Assembly (NCBI GenBank): GCA_016788285.1
Contig: JAEUSW010000345.1
Span: 1-33,008 of the forward strand
DNA from: Flavobacteriales bacterium
GTDB lineage: Bacteria; Bacteroidota; Bacteroidia; Flavobacteriales_F; PHOS-HE28
Direction of reading: 5' to 3'
DNA: 33,008 nt
Shown: positions 15,759-23,551 of the stretch, piece by piece
Position numbering within the stretch: position 1 is the stretch's first letter
Layout of the letters: each line of letters begins with the position of its first letter
Notes under the pieces: model-generated
Databases searched by the model: none
What the model was told of the DNA's origin: nothing
The model's input: the letters and a program-made list of their open reading frames with translations, nothing else
Made by a program: the position numbers and the translations under genes

Positions 15759-16709
15759 TCAGCTCTCCAGCAGTCCGCGGCCCACCTTGCGGATGCCGCC
15801 CTGTTCCTTGAGCTCGAGGAACAGCTTGTCGAGGATGCCGTTGATGAAGTTCTTGCTCTTGGGCGTGCTGTACGCCTTGGCCACCTCGATGTACTCGTTG
15901 AGCGTCACCTTCACGGGGATGTCCTCGAAGGTGCGCGCTTCGGTGAGGGCCATGCGCATCAGGATCATGTCGCTCAGGGCGATGCGATCGGCCTCCCAAT
16001 TGGCGGCCTTCTCGGCGATGAGGCGCCCGTGCTCCTCGCCCTGCTCGATGCTCTTGCGGAACAGGGTGCTCACAAAGTGCTGCTCGGCGGCGGGGGCGGC
16101 CAGCACGTCGACCACCGCGGCATCGAAGGCGGCCGGTGCACGAAGACCTTCCAGCACGCGCTTCACCAGTGCGCAGGCCAGGTCCAGGTCCTCCAGCCAA
16201 TAGATGCTGCGGGCCTCGAAATGGTCGTGCAGGTCCTCGGAGTTGGCCACGTGCTCCACGAAGAGGTGGAGCAGGTATTGTTGCTCGGCGCGAAGGTCGT
16301 CCGAAGGCGTGGCCAGGAACGCCTTGAAGCGGTCGTCCTGGTCCATCAGCTTCAGGATGCGCTGGAACAGGTCTCCCTGCCCCATCCAGCCCACCTTGCG
16401 CTTGTTGGCCTCGGCCTCCAGCACGGGCGATCCCGTGATGGCGTTGAGGAGGGCACCGTCCACAAAGCGGCGGTTGGGGTTGAGGTCCTCGGCGGTCGGC
16501 AGGTGCTTGAGCCGCCTGTCCTCGATCCGCAGTTCCGCGGCCCGGCGCAGCTCCCCGAAGGTGAGCAGCAGGGTGACGAACAGATCGAACGTGCGTTCGA
16601 TGCTCAGGAACAGCTCCTTCTCGATGCGGGCCGCGCTGGACGAGTCGCTTTGCCAGAACGCATAGAGCGACTGGTAGACCTTGATGCGCAGGTAGCGCCG
16701 GTTGAGCAT
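15759..16709 (-). CDS. nusB: Transcription antitermination factor NusB, long Bacteroidota form
   Basis: NusB binds boxA RNA with S10 (NusE) and keeps RNA polymerase processive through rRNA operons. This 316-residue version is about twice the E. coli length, as is usual in Bacteroidota: an extended N-terminal helical part (MLNRRYLRIKVYQSLYAFWQ...) precedes the conserved NusB fold in the last ~150 residues. The latter includes NWEADRIALSDMILMRMALTEARTF, then IPVKVTLNEYIEVAKAYSTP and KNFINGILDKL. The ATG at 16709 matches the standard start; the frame stays open upstream into the leucine dehydrogenase 3' end. It leads the nusB-DUF1573-yajC-coaE cluster. Confidence 0.95.
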   Translation of the reverse strand: MLNRRYLRIKVYQSLYAFWQSDSSSAARIEKELFLSIERTFDLFVTLLLTFGELRRAAELRIEDRRLKHLPTAEDLNPNRRFVDGALLNAITGSPVLEAEANKRKVGWMGQGDLFQRILKLMDQDDRFKAFLATPSDDLRAEQQYLLHLFVEHVANSEDLHDHFEARSIYWLEDLDLACALVKRVLEGLRAPAAFDAAVVDVLAAPAAEQHFVSTLFRKSIEQGEEHGRLIAEKAANWEADRIALSDMILMRMALTEARTFEDIPVKVTLNEYIEVAKAYSTPKSKNFINGILDKLFLELKEQGGIRKVGRGLLES

Positions 16710-16743
16710 GTGGTCCTGGGGGCTGTTACGGAGGGGCGAACGA

Positions 16744-17844
16744 TCAGGAACGCAGGCCGGCCTGGCGGATGCTGCGGACACGCTGTTCGGCCGCCTGGTT
16801 GGCGGCGAGGTAGGTGGGGATGCCCTCGTCGGCGCTGCGCTTGAAGATGGCCAGGGCCGTGTTGTAGATGCCTTCGGTCTGCATCAGGGCCGCCTTGCGG
16901 TCGTAGCCCTTCCGCTCCCAGGCGCAGTTGATGATGCCCCCGGCGTTGATGAGGAAGTCCGGCGCGTACAGGATCCCACGCTTCATCACCTCCGGGCCGT
17001 GCACGCCCTCGTTGGCGAGCTGGTTGTTGGCGGCCCCGGCGATCACGCTGCACTTCAGCCTGGGCAGGGTCTCGTCGTTCACCGTGGCGCCCAGGGCGCA
17101 GGGCGAGTAGATGTCCATGTCCAGGTCGTAGATGTCCGCGGGCTTCACCAGGGTGATGGCGGGCAGCTCGGCCTTGATGGCCGCCAGTTTCTCGTCGTGG
17201 ATGTCGGTGAGGAACACCTGCGCCCCGGCCTTGACCAAGTGGGTGGCAAGGTGGCGCCCCACGTTCCCGGCACCCTGGATGGCCACCTTGCGGCCGCTGA
17301 GGTTCTCGCTGCCGTAGGCGGTCTTGGCGGCGGCCTTCATGCCGCAGAACACCCCGTAGGCCGTCACCGGGCTGGGGTCGCCGCTGCCGCCGATCTCCTC
17401 GGGCAGGCCGGCCACGTGCGGGGTCTCCTTGCGGATGTTCACCATCTCGGCGGTGCTCATGCCCACATCCTCGGCGGTGATGTAGCGACCGTTGAGGCTG
17501 TGCACGAAGCGGCCGAAGCGGCGGAACATGGCCTCGGTCTTGTCCTTGCGGGCATCGCCGATGATGACGGCCTTGCCGCCGCCCAGGTCGAGCCCGGCCA
17601 GGGCGCTCTTGTACGTCATGCCCCGGCTCAGGCGCAATACATCGCTGATCGCTTCGGCCTCGCTGGTGTAGGGCCACATGCGCGTGCCGCCCAGCGCGGG
17701 CCCCAGGGTGGTGTCGTGGATGGCGATGATGGCACGGAGACCGGTGGGGCGATCGAAGCAGAAGAGCACTTCCTCGTGATCGTGCTGCTCCATGCGGCCG
17801 ATGATGGCGGCGGCCTCGGTGGCCTTGGCGGTGGTGGTGGCCAT
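16744..17844 (-). CDS. Leucine (Glu/Leu/Phe/Val) dehydrogenase
   Basis: These NAD-dependent enzymes reversibly deaminate branched-chain amino acids to 2-keto acids. The 366 residues match the usual length of leucine dehydrogenase. Visible features are the substrate-binding block LGPALGGTRMWPY, the catalytic Lys region (GMTYKSALAGLDLGGGKAVI), the hinge VTAYGVF, the NAD-binding GAGNVGRHLATHL and the AANNQLA motif. A start at 17844 (MATTTAKATEAAAIIG) is preferred over an ATG ten codons upstream. It is divergent from the ABC exporter and 34 bases ahead of nusB. The alanine or valine form cannot be excluded from sequence, but the family is sure. Confidence 0.92.
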   Translation of the reverse strand: MATTTAKATEAAAIIGRMEQHDHEEVLFCFDRPTGLRAIIAIHDTTLGPALGGTRMWPYTSEAEAISDVLRLSRGMTYKSALAGLDLGGGKAVIIGDARKDKTEAMFRRFGRFVHSLNGRYITAEDVGMSTAEMVNIRKETPHVAGLPEEIGGSGDPSPVTAYGVFCGMKAAAKTAYGSENLSGRKVAIQGAGNVGRHLATHLVKAGAQVFLTDIHDEKLAAIKAELPAITLVKPADIYDLDMDIYSPCALGATVNDETLPRLKCSVIAGAANNQLANEGVHGPEVMKRGILYAPDFLINAGGIINCAWERKGYDRKAALMQTEGIYNTALAIFKRSADEGIPTYLAANQAAEQRVRSIRQAGLRS

Positions 17845-17893
17845 GGATGTGCGGGCTTGCGGGTGAGGGACCACCGGTGGCTTGCGGGGCGGC

Positions 17894-17901
17894 TACCTTT
17901 G
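17894..17901 (+). promoter_or_regulatory. -7-type promoter element TACCTTTG for the ABC exporter
   Basis: TACCTTTG matches TAnnTTTG exactly and lies 51 bases before the exporter ATG, in the gap divergent from the leucine dehydrogenase. I could not find a TTG at the usual -33 spacing. Confidence 0.45.
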
Positions 17902-17952
17902 GCGGGCCGGTCCTCCGGGGCGGCGCAAAACTAGCACGTTCGCCGGTCCCCG

Positions 17953-19830
17953 ATGCGCCCGCTCCTCGCGCTGAACCCGTACTTCCGCCGCTACCGCGGC
18001 CGTTTGCTGCTCGGCTTCCTCTTCATCGTGCTCAGCAACCTCTTCGCGGTGTACAGCCCGCAGGTGGTGCGCGAGGCGGTGGACCTCATCGCCGCCGGCA
18101 TCGAGCAGGCCGACCGCCCCGCGCCCGATCGCGCCCTGGCCGTGCCCGCCACCCTTGAGCTGTGGGTGGGCTGGACCGGCCTCGACCTGCAAGGCCTGTT
18201 GAGCGACCTGGGCGACCGCGATGCCATCGCCGCCACGGTCACCCGGTGCGCCCTCCTGCTGGCCGCGCTCTACCTGGTGTTCGCCCTGCTCAAGGGCCTC
18301 TTCATGTTCTTCATGCGGCAGACCATCATCGTGATGAGCCGGCTGATCGAGTACGACATGAAGAACGTGATCTTCGACCACTACCAGTCGCTGGACCGGG
18401 CGTTCTACAAGCGCAACAGCACGGGCGACCTCATGAACCGGATCAGCGAGGACGTGGGCAAGGTGCGCATGTACCTCGGCCCGGCGGTGATGTACACCGT
18501 GAACCTGGTGGTCCTCTTCGTGCTCTGCATCGGCTTCATGCTCTCGGTGAACCCCACCCTGACGCTGTGGACCTTGCTGCCTCTGCCCCTGATGAGCCTG
18601 GTGATCTACCGGGTGAGCGACCTCATCAACCGCCGGAGCCTCGATGTGCAGCGGCAGCAGAGCCTGCTGAGCACCCTGGCACAGGAGTCCTTCAGTGGCA
18701 TCCGCGTGCTGAAGGCCTACGCCCGGGAGGGCCATGCGGCGGACCGGTTCAGGGCGAGCAGCGCGCGGTACCGCACCCTGAGCCTGGCCCAGGCGCGGGT
18801 GGACGCCCTGTTCATGCCGGCCATCGGCCTGCTCATCGGCATCAGCTCCATCCTCACGGTCTTCATCGGCGGGCGCATGCTCATCGCCGGCGACCCCACG
18901 GTGACCGTGGGGCACATCGCGGAGTTCATCATCTACGTGAACATGCTCACCTGGCCCTTCGCCTCGGTGGGCTGGGTGGTGTCCCTGGTGCAGCAGGCGT
19001 CGGCCAGCATGGAGCGCATCAACGAGTTCCTGGATGCGAGCCCCTCCGTGCGGCCGGGCCATCACGTGCCTGCCGCGCTGAAGGGCGAACTGCGGTTCGA
19101 CCGCGTGAGCTTCACGTACCTCGACACGGGCATCGAGGCCTTGCACGCGGTGAGCTTCCACGTGCCGGCCGGGGGAACGCTGGCCATCGTGGGCCACACC
19201 GGATCGGGCAAGAGCACCGTGGCCGACCTGCTGGTGCGCCACTACGACCCCACGGCCGGCACCGTGCTCATCGACGGCATCCCCCTGCAGGACTACGACC
19301 TGGCCGCACTGCGCCGCCACATCGGGCATGTGCCGCAGGACGTCTTCCTGTTCAGTGAACGCATCGCGGACAACATCGCCTTCGGGGCCGATGGCGCGGA
19401 CGAGGCCCTGATCACCACGGCGGCGCAGCAGGCCCAGGTGCACGACAACATCACGGGGTTCGCCAAAGGCTACGACACCCTGCTCGGAGAACGGGGCGTC
19501 ACCCTCAGCGGCGGACAGAAGCAGCGCGTGAGCATCGCCAGGGCGCTGGCCACCCGCCCGCGCATCCTGATCCTGGATGACCCGCTGAGCGCGGTGGACA
19601 CCGCCACGGAGGCGGCTTTTCTCCGCGACCTGCGGGCACAGCGCGACACCGGCCGCACCACCGTGCTGATCAGCCACCGCATCAGCGCCGTGCAGGACGC
19701 GGACCACATCCTGGTGCTGGACCATGGTCGGGTGATCGAAGAGGGCGACCATGCGGGCCTGCTCGCGAAGGGGGGGGCCTACGCCCGCCTCCACCAGGAG
19801 CAGCTGCTGGAGGAGGCCCGGGAGGCCTGA
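17953..19830 (+). CDS. ABC exporter with fused membrane and ATPase domains, MsbA/multidrug type
   Basis: The 625-residue protein joins a six-helix type IV membrane domain (about 15-330) to one ATPase domain. The latter shows Walker A GHTGSGKST (about 416-424), Q-loop (HVPQDVFLFSERIADNIAFG), signature LSGGQKQR, Walker B ILILDDPLSAVD and H-loop LISHR. It would act as a homodimer at the inner membrane, exporting lipids, peptides or drugs; the substrate is not readable. The loop between the first two helices is long (about 50 residues) and Pro/Ala-rich. It is divergent from leucine dehydrogenase. Confidence 0.95.
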   Translation: MRPLLALNPYFRRYRGRLLLGFLFIVLSNLFAVYSPQVVREAVDLIAAGIEQADRPAPDRALAVPATLELWVGWTGLDLQGLLSDLGDRDAIAATVTRCALLLAALYLVFALLKGLFMFFMRQTIIVMSRLIEYDMKNVIFDHYQSLDRAFYKRNSTGDLMNRISEDVGKVRMYLGPAVMYTVNLVVLFVLCIGFMLSVNPTLTLWTLLPLPLMSLVIYRVSDLINRRSLDVQRQQSLLSTLAQESFSGIRVLKAYAREGHAADRFRASSARYRTLSLAQARVDALFMPAIGLLIGISSILTVFIGGRMLIAGDPTVTVGHIAEFIIYVNMLTWPFASVGWVVSLVQQASASMERINEFLDASPSVRPGHHVPAALKGELRFDRVSFTYLDTGIEALHAVSFHVPAGGTLAIVGHTGSGKSTVADLLVRHYDPTAGTVLIDGIPLQDYDLAALRRHIGHVPQDVFLFSERIADNIAFGADGADEALITTAAQQAQVHDNITGFAKGYDTLLGERGVTLSGGQKQRVSIARALATRPRILILDDPLSAVDTATEAAFLRDLRAQRDTGRTTVLISHRISAVQDADHILVLDHGRVIEEGDHAGLLAKGGAYARLHQEQLLEEAREA

Positions 19831-19862
19831 TCGGGGTCCCTTGCCCGGTCCGGACGTCCTTC

Positions 19863-19870
19863 TATCTTTG
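19863..19870 (+). promoter_or_regulatory. -33/-7 promoter for the PUR/DUF3276 gene
   Basis: TATCTTTG is an exact match to the Bacteroidota -7 consensus TAnnTTTG. A TTG at 19841-19843 lies 19 bases upstream, the usual -33 distance. The start codon follows 23 bases after the element. Confidence 0.6.
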
Positions 19871-19893
19871 GTTGACCGAAACCGGACCCAGCG

Positions 19894-20259
19894 ATGGCGG
19901 ACGACCGTGAGGATGTGTACTCCAAGGCCGTGAGGGCCGGTAAGCGCACGTATTTCTTCGATGTGAAGAGCACCCGGGGGCGCGACCTCTTCCTCACCAT
20001 CACCGAGAGCAAGAAGCACAGCAACCCGGACGGCACCGCCAGCTACGAGAAGCACAAGATCTTCCTCTACAAGGAGGACTTCGACAAGTTCCTGGACGGC
20101 CTGCACGATGCGTTCGATGAGATCGACCGCCTGCGGGCCACCGGGCAGTACCAGGCGGACCAGCCTCCGCGCGATCCGGATGCACCGCCCCCCGCGGCGG
20201 GTGGCGGCGACCGCTTCACCGACGTGGACTTCGACGACCTCGAACGGAAGGACGGCTGA
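19894..20259 (+). CDS. PUR family DNA/RNA-binding protein (DUF3276)
   Basis: This 121-residue protein matches the single PUR-alpha-like repeat found across Bacteroidota: VYSKAVRAGKRTYFFDVKST, then GRDLFLTITESKK, then KHKIFLYKEDFDKFLDGLHDAFDEI. The PUR fold (four-stranded sheet plus helix) binds single-stranded DNA or RNA; bacterial members are studied as nucleic-acid binders with regulatory roles. The C-terminal third is disordered and acidic (Pro, Asp, Gly). The gene stands alone with its own promoter, between the ABC exporter and parA. Confidence 0.92.
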   Translation: MADDREDVYSKAVRAGKRTYFFDVKSTRGRDLFLTITESKKHSNPDGTASYEKHKIFLYKEDFDKFLDGLHDAFDEIDRLRATGQYQADQPPRDPDAPPPAAGGGDRFTDVDFDDLERKDG

Positions 20260-20322
20260 GGCCCCCCCACGCACCGCGCCGACAGCGGTTTGTTCAAAAA
20301 TCGCCCGGTTATCAACAGCGAC

Positions 20323-20335
20323 GGGGAGCCTCCCC
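20323..20335. promoter_or_regulatory. 13-base near-perfect palindrome upstream of parA
   Basis: GGGGAG-C-CTCCCC is self-complementary around one central base and lies about 76 bases before the parA start, in the 152-base gap after the DUF3276 gene. It could bind a dimeric regulator. ParA proteins often repress their own operon, but no specific site is known to me for this lineage. Confidence 0.3.
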
Positions 20336-20411
20336 TGCCCTTCTTTGCGCCGTCCATAACCGTTGACCCAACGCTTTCCCGAAGGGCCTTGAACGGAGCG
20401 GGCAGACACCA

Positions 20412-21227
20412 ATGTCCAAGATCATCGCCATCGTGAACCAGAAGGGCGGCGTGGGCAAGACCACCACCGCCATCAACCTGGCCGCCTGCTTCGGGGTGCT
20501 GGAGCGCCGCACCCTGCTGGTGGACGCCGACCCGCAGGCCAACGCCACCAGCGGCGTGGGCTTCGACCCGCGCAACGTGAAGGCCAGCATCTACGAGTGC
20601 ATCATCAACGGCACCCCGGCCAGCGAGGTGGTGCTCGGCACCGACAACCCCAACCTCGACCTGCTGCCGGGCCACATCGACCTGGTGGGCGCCGAGATCG
20701 AGATGATCGACATGAGCGAGCGCGAGCGCCAGATGAAGAAGGTGCTCGACCCGCTGCGCGACCAGTACGACCTGATCATCATCGACTGCAGCCCCAGCCT
20801 GGGCCTGGTGACGGTGAACGCGCTGACGGCGGCCGACAGCGTGATCGTGCCGGTGCAGTGCGAGTACTTCGCCCTGGAGGGCCTCGGCAAGCTGCTCAAC
20901 ACGATCAAGATCGTGCAGCAGCGACTGAACCCCGAGCTGGTGATCGAGGGCATGCTGCTGACCATGTACGACAGCCGCCTGCGCCTGGCCAACCAAGTGG
21001 TCGAAGAGGTGAAGACGCACTTCCAGCAGCTGGTGTTCGACACGGTGGTGCACCGCAACGTGGCGCTGGGCGAGGCCCCCAGCCATGGACAGACCATCAT
21101 CATGCACGACGCCAGCAGCAAGGGGGCGGTGAACTACCTGAACCTGGCGCGCGAGATCCTGCAGAAGAACGACATGACGCGCATCCCGGGCTCGGAGCGC
21201 GTGATCGCCATCCCCGAGGAGCAATGA
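20412..21227 (+). CDS. parA: Chromosome partitioning ATPase ParA
   Basis: ParA/Soj ATPases bind DNA non-specifically and, with ParB-parS complexes, move replicated origins apart. The 271-residue protein begins [20 protein letters not shown] with the deviant Walker A (KGGVGKTT, residues 11-18), then [24 protein letters not shown], and the later block [18 protein letters not shown]. There is no N-terminal helix-turn-helix, as in chromosomal rather than plasmid type Ia ParA. Its stop overlaps the parB start (ATGA), so both are made together. Confidence 0.97.
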   Translation: MSKIIAIVNQKGGVGKTTTAINLAACFGVLERRTLLVDADPQANATSGVGFDPRNVKASIYECIINGTPASEVVLGTDNPNLDLLPGHIDLVGAEIEMIDMSERERQMKKVLDPLRDQYDLIIIDCSPSLGLVTVNALTAADSVIVPVQCEYFALEGLGKLLNTIKIVQQRLNPELVIEGMLLTMYDSRLRLANQVVEEVKTHFQQLVFDTVVHRNVALGEAPSHGQTIIMHDASSKGAVNYLNLAREILQKNDMTRIPGSERVIAIPEEQ

Positions 21228-22129
21228 CCAAGAAACGCGGCCTGGGGCGCGGCCTGAGCGCCCTACTGGAGGACAGTGGCGCGGACCTCACCGAACGTCC
21301 CTCGGGCGGCGACATCGGCGTGGCGGCCGGTGCCCCGGTGCGCAGCACAGGCCATGTGGCCACCCTCCCGGTGGTGCAGATCGAGCCCAACCCCTTCCAG
21401 CCCCGCACGCACTTCAGCCCCGAGGCGCTCACCGAGCTCAGCCTCAGCATCCGCCAGCTGGGCGTCATCCAGCCGGTGACGGTGCGCAAGGTGGGCTACG
21501 ACAAGTACCAGCTCATCAGCGGTGAACGCCGCTTCCGCGCCAGCCAGGCCGCGGGCCTCACCGAGATCCCCGCCTACATCCGCATCGCCAACGACGAGGC
21601 CATGCTGGAGATGGCGCTGGTGGAGAACATCCAGCGCGAGGACCTGGACGCCATCGAGGTGGCCATCAGCTTCGAGCGGCTCATCGACGAGGTGAAGCTC
21701 ACCCAGGAGCAGCTCAGCGAGAAGGTGGGCAAGGACCGCACGACGGTGACGAACTACCTGCGCCTGCTGAAGCTGCCGCCCGAGGTGCAGCTGGGCATCC
21801 GCCAGCGGCAGATCGGCATGGGCCACGCCCGCGCCCTGCTGGCCGTGAGCGATCCCGCCCAGCAGGTGGACCTGTACCGCCGCATCGTGGAGAGCCAGCT
21901 GAGCGTGCGCGAGGTGGAGGACCTGGCGCGCACGGCCAAGCGCGGCCCGGTGCCCGCCGGCGCCTCGAAGTTGAGCGGCGCGCTGCACAAGCAGACCGCC
22001 AGGCAGCTGAGCCAGCGCTTCGGCACCAAGGTTGCCGTGAAGCAGAACGCCCAGGGCAAGGGCCGCATCGAGATCGTCTTCCGCAACGGCGACGAACTGG
22101 CGGCCCTGCTGGCCAAGCTGGGCAGTTGA
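21224..22129 (+). CDS. parB: Chromosome partitioning protein ParB
   Basis: ParB binds parS sites, uses CTP to slide as a clamp along DNA and stimulates ParA. The 301-residue protein starts [17 protein letters not shown], the ParA-interacting N-terminus. The ParB/Srx domain follows ([20 protein letters not shown], then SGERRFRAS for CTP binding and [16 protein letters not shown]). Next comes a helix-turn-helix ([20 protein letters not shown]) and a C-terminal dimerisation domain. It overlaps parA by 4 bases. No canonical parS (TGTTTCACGTGAAACA-like) site was found by eye in this window. Confidence 0.97.
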   Translation: MTKKRGLGRGLSALLEDSGADLTERPSGGDIGVAAGAPVRSTGHVATLPVVQIEPNPFQPRTHFSPEALTELSLSIRQLGVIQPVTVRKVGYDKYQLISGERRFRASQAAGLTEIPAYIRIANDEAMLEMALVENIQREDLDAIEVAISFERLIDEVKLTQEQLSEKVGKDRTTVTNYLRLLKLPPEVQLGIRQRQIGMGHARALLAVSDPAQQVDLYRRIVESQLSVREVEDLARTAKRGPVPAGASKLSGALHKQTARQLSQRFGTKVAVKQNAQGKGRIEIVFRNGDELAALLAKLGS

Positions 22130-22137
22130 GCCCCGCC

Positions 22138-22683
22138 ATGCGCCGCTGCGTCCTGCTGCTCCTCCTGCTCCCCCTCGCCGCGGCGCTGCACGCCCAACGC
22201 GACCCTGCCGCGGCCGACAGCGTGCCCCCCTGGCGCCTGCGCCACAAACCCGGCCGCGCCGCCCTCTACAGCGCCATACTGCCCGGGGCAGGCCAGGTGT
22301 ACAACCGCAAGTATTGGAAGCTGCCCATCGTGGCCGCCGGCCTTGGCGTGTCCGCCTACTTCATCGCCAGCAACACCCGCGAGTACGACCGCTACAAGGA
22401 CGCCTACATCGCGCTGGTGGACAACGACCCCGCCACGGTGGACGAGTTCAACGGCCAATTCTCGGCGGCGGCGGTGCGCGATGTGGCCGACACCTACCGC
22501 CGGTGGATGGACCTGAGCTACGTGGGCCTCACCCTGGTGTACGTGCTCAACATCGTGGACGCCACGGTGGACGCGCACTTCGTGCGGTTCGACGTGGGCG
22601 ACGACCTGAGCCTGCACCTGCGTCCGGGCCTCGACCTCGCCGCACAGCGGGCCGTGGGGCTGACGCTGAGCGTGGGGTGGTGA
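22138..22683 (+). CDS. DUF5683 family membrane protein
   Basis: The 181-residue protein has a signal-type N-terminus (MRRCVLLLLLLPLAAALHAQ). The family core ALYSAILPGAGQVYNRKYWKLPIVAAGLG follows, a hydrophobic stretch typical of DUF5683 proteins that regularly follow parB in Bacteroidota. Later come DRYKDAYIAL and YVGLTLVYVLNIVDATVDAHF. The function is unknown. A TTG codon at 22126 overlapping the parB stop is a weaker start than the ATG at 22138. Confidence 0.88.
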   Translation: MRRCVLLLLLLPLAAALHAQRDPAAADSVPPWRLRHKPGRAALYSAILPGAGQVYNRKYWKLPIVAAGLGVSAYFIASNTREYDRYKDAYIALVDNDPATVDEFNGQFSAAAVRDVADTYRRWMDLSYVGLTLVYVLNIVDATVDAHFVRFDVGDDLSLHLRPGLDLAAQRAVGLTLSVGW

Positions 22684-22695
22684 GCGCCACCCTCC

Positions 22696-22703
22696 CGACC
22701 TTC
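22696..22703 (+). promoter_or_regulatory. -7-like octamer GACCTTCG ahead of dapB
   Basis: GACCTTCG keeps the AnnTTCG core but not the first T. It lies 5 bases before the dapB ATG. It is one of six such elements at 4-7 bases from a start codon in this window. Confidence 0.35.
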
Positions 22704-22708
22704 GCCCC

Positions 22709-23470
22709 ATGAACATCGCACTCTACGGCACGGGGCGCATGGGCCGCGCCATCGAGGAGGCCGCACTGCGCCGCGGGCACCGGATCGCGTTGAAGGTGGG
22801 CTCGGCCAACGCGGGCGCGCCGCCCACCGGCTGCGACGTGGCCATCGAGTTCAGCCGGCCGGCCCACGCGGTGGACAACATCCGCCTGTGCGTGCAGGCC
22901 GGAGTGCCGGTGGTGGTGGGCACCACGGGCTGGTATGACCGCCTGCCCGAGGTGCGCGAGCTGGTGGTCACCGGCGATGGCGCCGTGCTGTGGGCCAGTA
23001 ACTTCAGCATCGGCGTCAACCTGTTCTTCCGCGTGAACCGGCTGCTGGCCGCGTTGATGGACGGGCGGAGCGACTACCGGGTCCGGCTTGACGAGGTGCA
23101 CCACGTGCACAAGCTCGACGCCCCCAGCGGTACGGCCCTCACCCTGGCCCGCGACATCGACCTGCATCACGCCGGCTACACGGGCTGGTCCCTCGCCCCT
23201 GCCCCTGCCCCTGCCCCTGCTCCTGCTCCTGCTCCCGCTCCTTCCCCCACCCCTGCCCCCGTCCCCATCCACAGCGAGCGCACCGGCGAGGTGCCCGGCA
23301 AGCACAGCGTGCAGTGGACCAGCGCGGACGACCGCATCGTCATCACGCACGAGGCCTTCGGGCGGGGCGGCTTCGCCACGGGCGCGGTGCATGCGGCGGA
23401 GTGGTTGGCGGACCCGGTGCAGCGGCGGCGTGGCCTCTTCACCATGGACGATGTGCTGGGCCGTCCCTGA
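22709..23470 (+). CDS. dapB: 4-hydroxy-tetrahydrodipicolinate reductase with Ala-Pro insert
   Basis: DapB reduces 4-hydroxy-tetrahydrodipicolinate with NAD(P)H on the path to diaminopimelate and lysine. The 253-residue protein starts MNIALYGTGRMGRAI (nucleotide-binding GxGxMG). It keeps GTTGWYDRL, SNFSIGVNLFF, the substrate block EVHHVHKLDAPSGTALTLA, and the C-terminal EAFGRGGFATGAVHAAEW. Between residues about 163 and 186 is an insert of eight Ala-Pro pairs and a Pro-rich tail, encoded by near-identical hexamers. It replaces the usual loop after the substrate helix and makes the protein about 15-20 residues longer than Bacteroidota homologues. The catalytic parts are intact, so it is probably active. 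Confidence 0.95.
   Translation: MNIALYGTGRMGRAIEEAALRRGHRIALKVGSANAGAPPTGCDVAIEFSRPAHAVDNIRLCVQAGVPVVVGTTGWYDRLPEVRELVVTGDGAVLWASNFSIGVNLFFRVNRLLAALMDGRSDYRVRLDEVHHVHKLDAPSGTALTLARDIDLHHAGYTGWSLAPAPAPAPAPAPAPAPSPTPAPVPIHSERTGEVPGKHSVQWTSADDRIVITHEAFGRGGFATGAVHAAEWLADPVQRRRGLFTMDDVLGRP
23195..23242. repeat. Hexamer tandem repeat inside dapB
   Basis: Eight six-base units run without a break: GCCCCT four times, GCTCCT twice, then GCTCCC and GCTCCT. Each unit encodes Ala-Pro in the dapB frame. Gain or loss of a unit keeps the frame, so the array can change length but not switch the gene off. Confidence 0.9.
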
Positions 23471-23536
23471 ACGCCCGTCCGTCCCCTTCCCCACCCCGCT
23501 CATCCACGGGGGCATGGCCGCAGGCCGTTCGTTGTG

Positions 23537-23544
23537 CACCTTCG
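23537..23544 (+). promoter_or_regulatory. -7-like octamer CACCTTCG ahead of lepB
   Basis: CACCTTCG keeps the AnnTTCG core and lies 7 bases before the lepB ATG at 23552. The first base does not match the consensus T. Confidence 0.35.
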
Positions 23545-23551
23545 CAGCCAG

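Noticed and set aside
19848-19855. GTCCGGAC palindrome after the ABC exporter as a terminator
   Set aside because: Only eight bases with no loop and no T-tract, and it overlaps the promoter region of the next gene.
20309-20317. DnaA-box-like TTATCAACA upstream of parA, suggesting oriC
   Set aside because: It is a single near match (one base off) without further boxes, an AT-rich unwinding region or dnaA nearby.
17893-20412. Minus-strand open frame of 839 codons opposite the ABC exporter and DUF3276 gene
   Set aside because: Same cause: low-complexity translation, antisense to well-recognised proteins with intact motifs.
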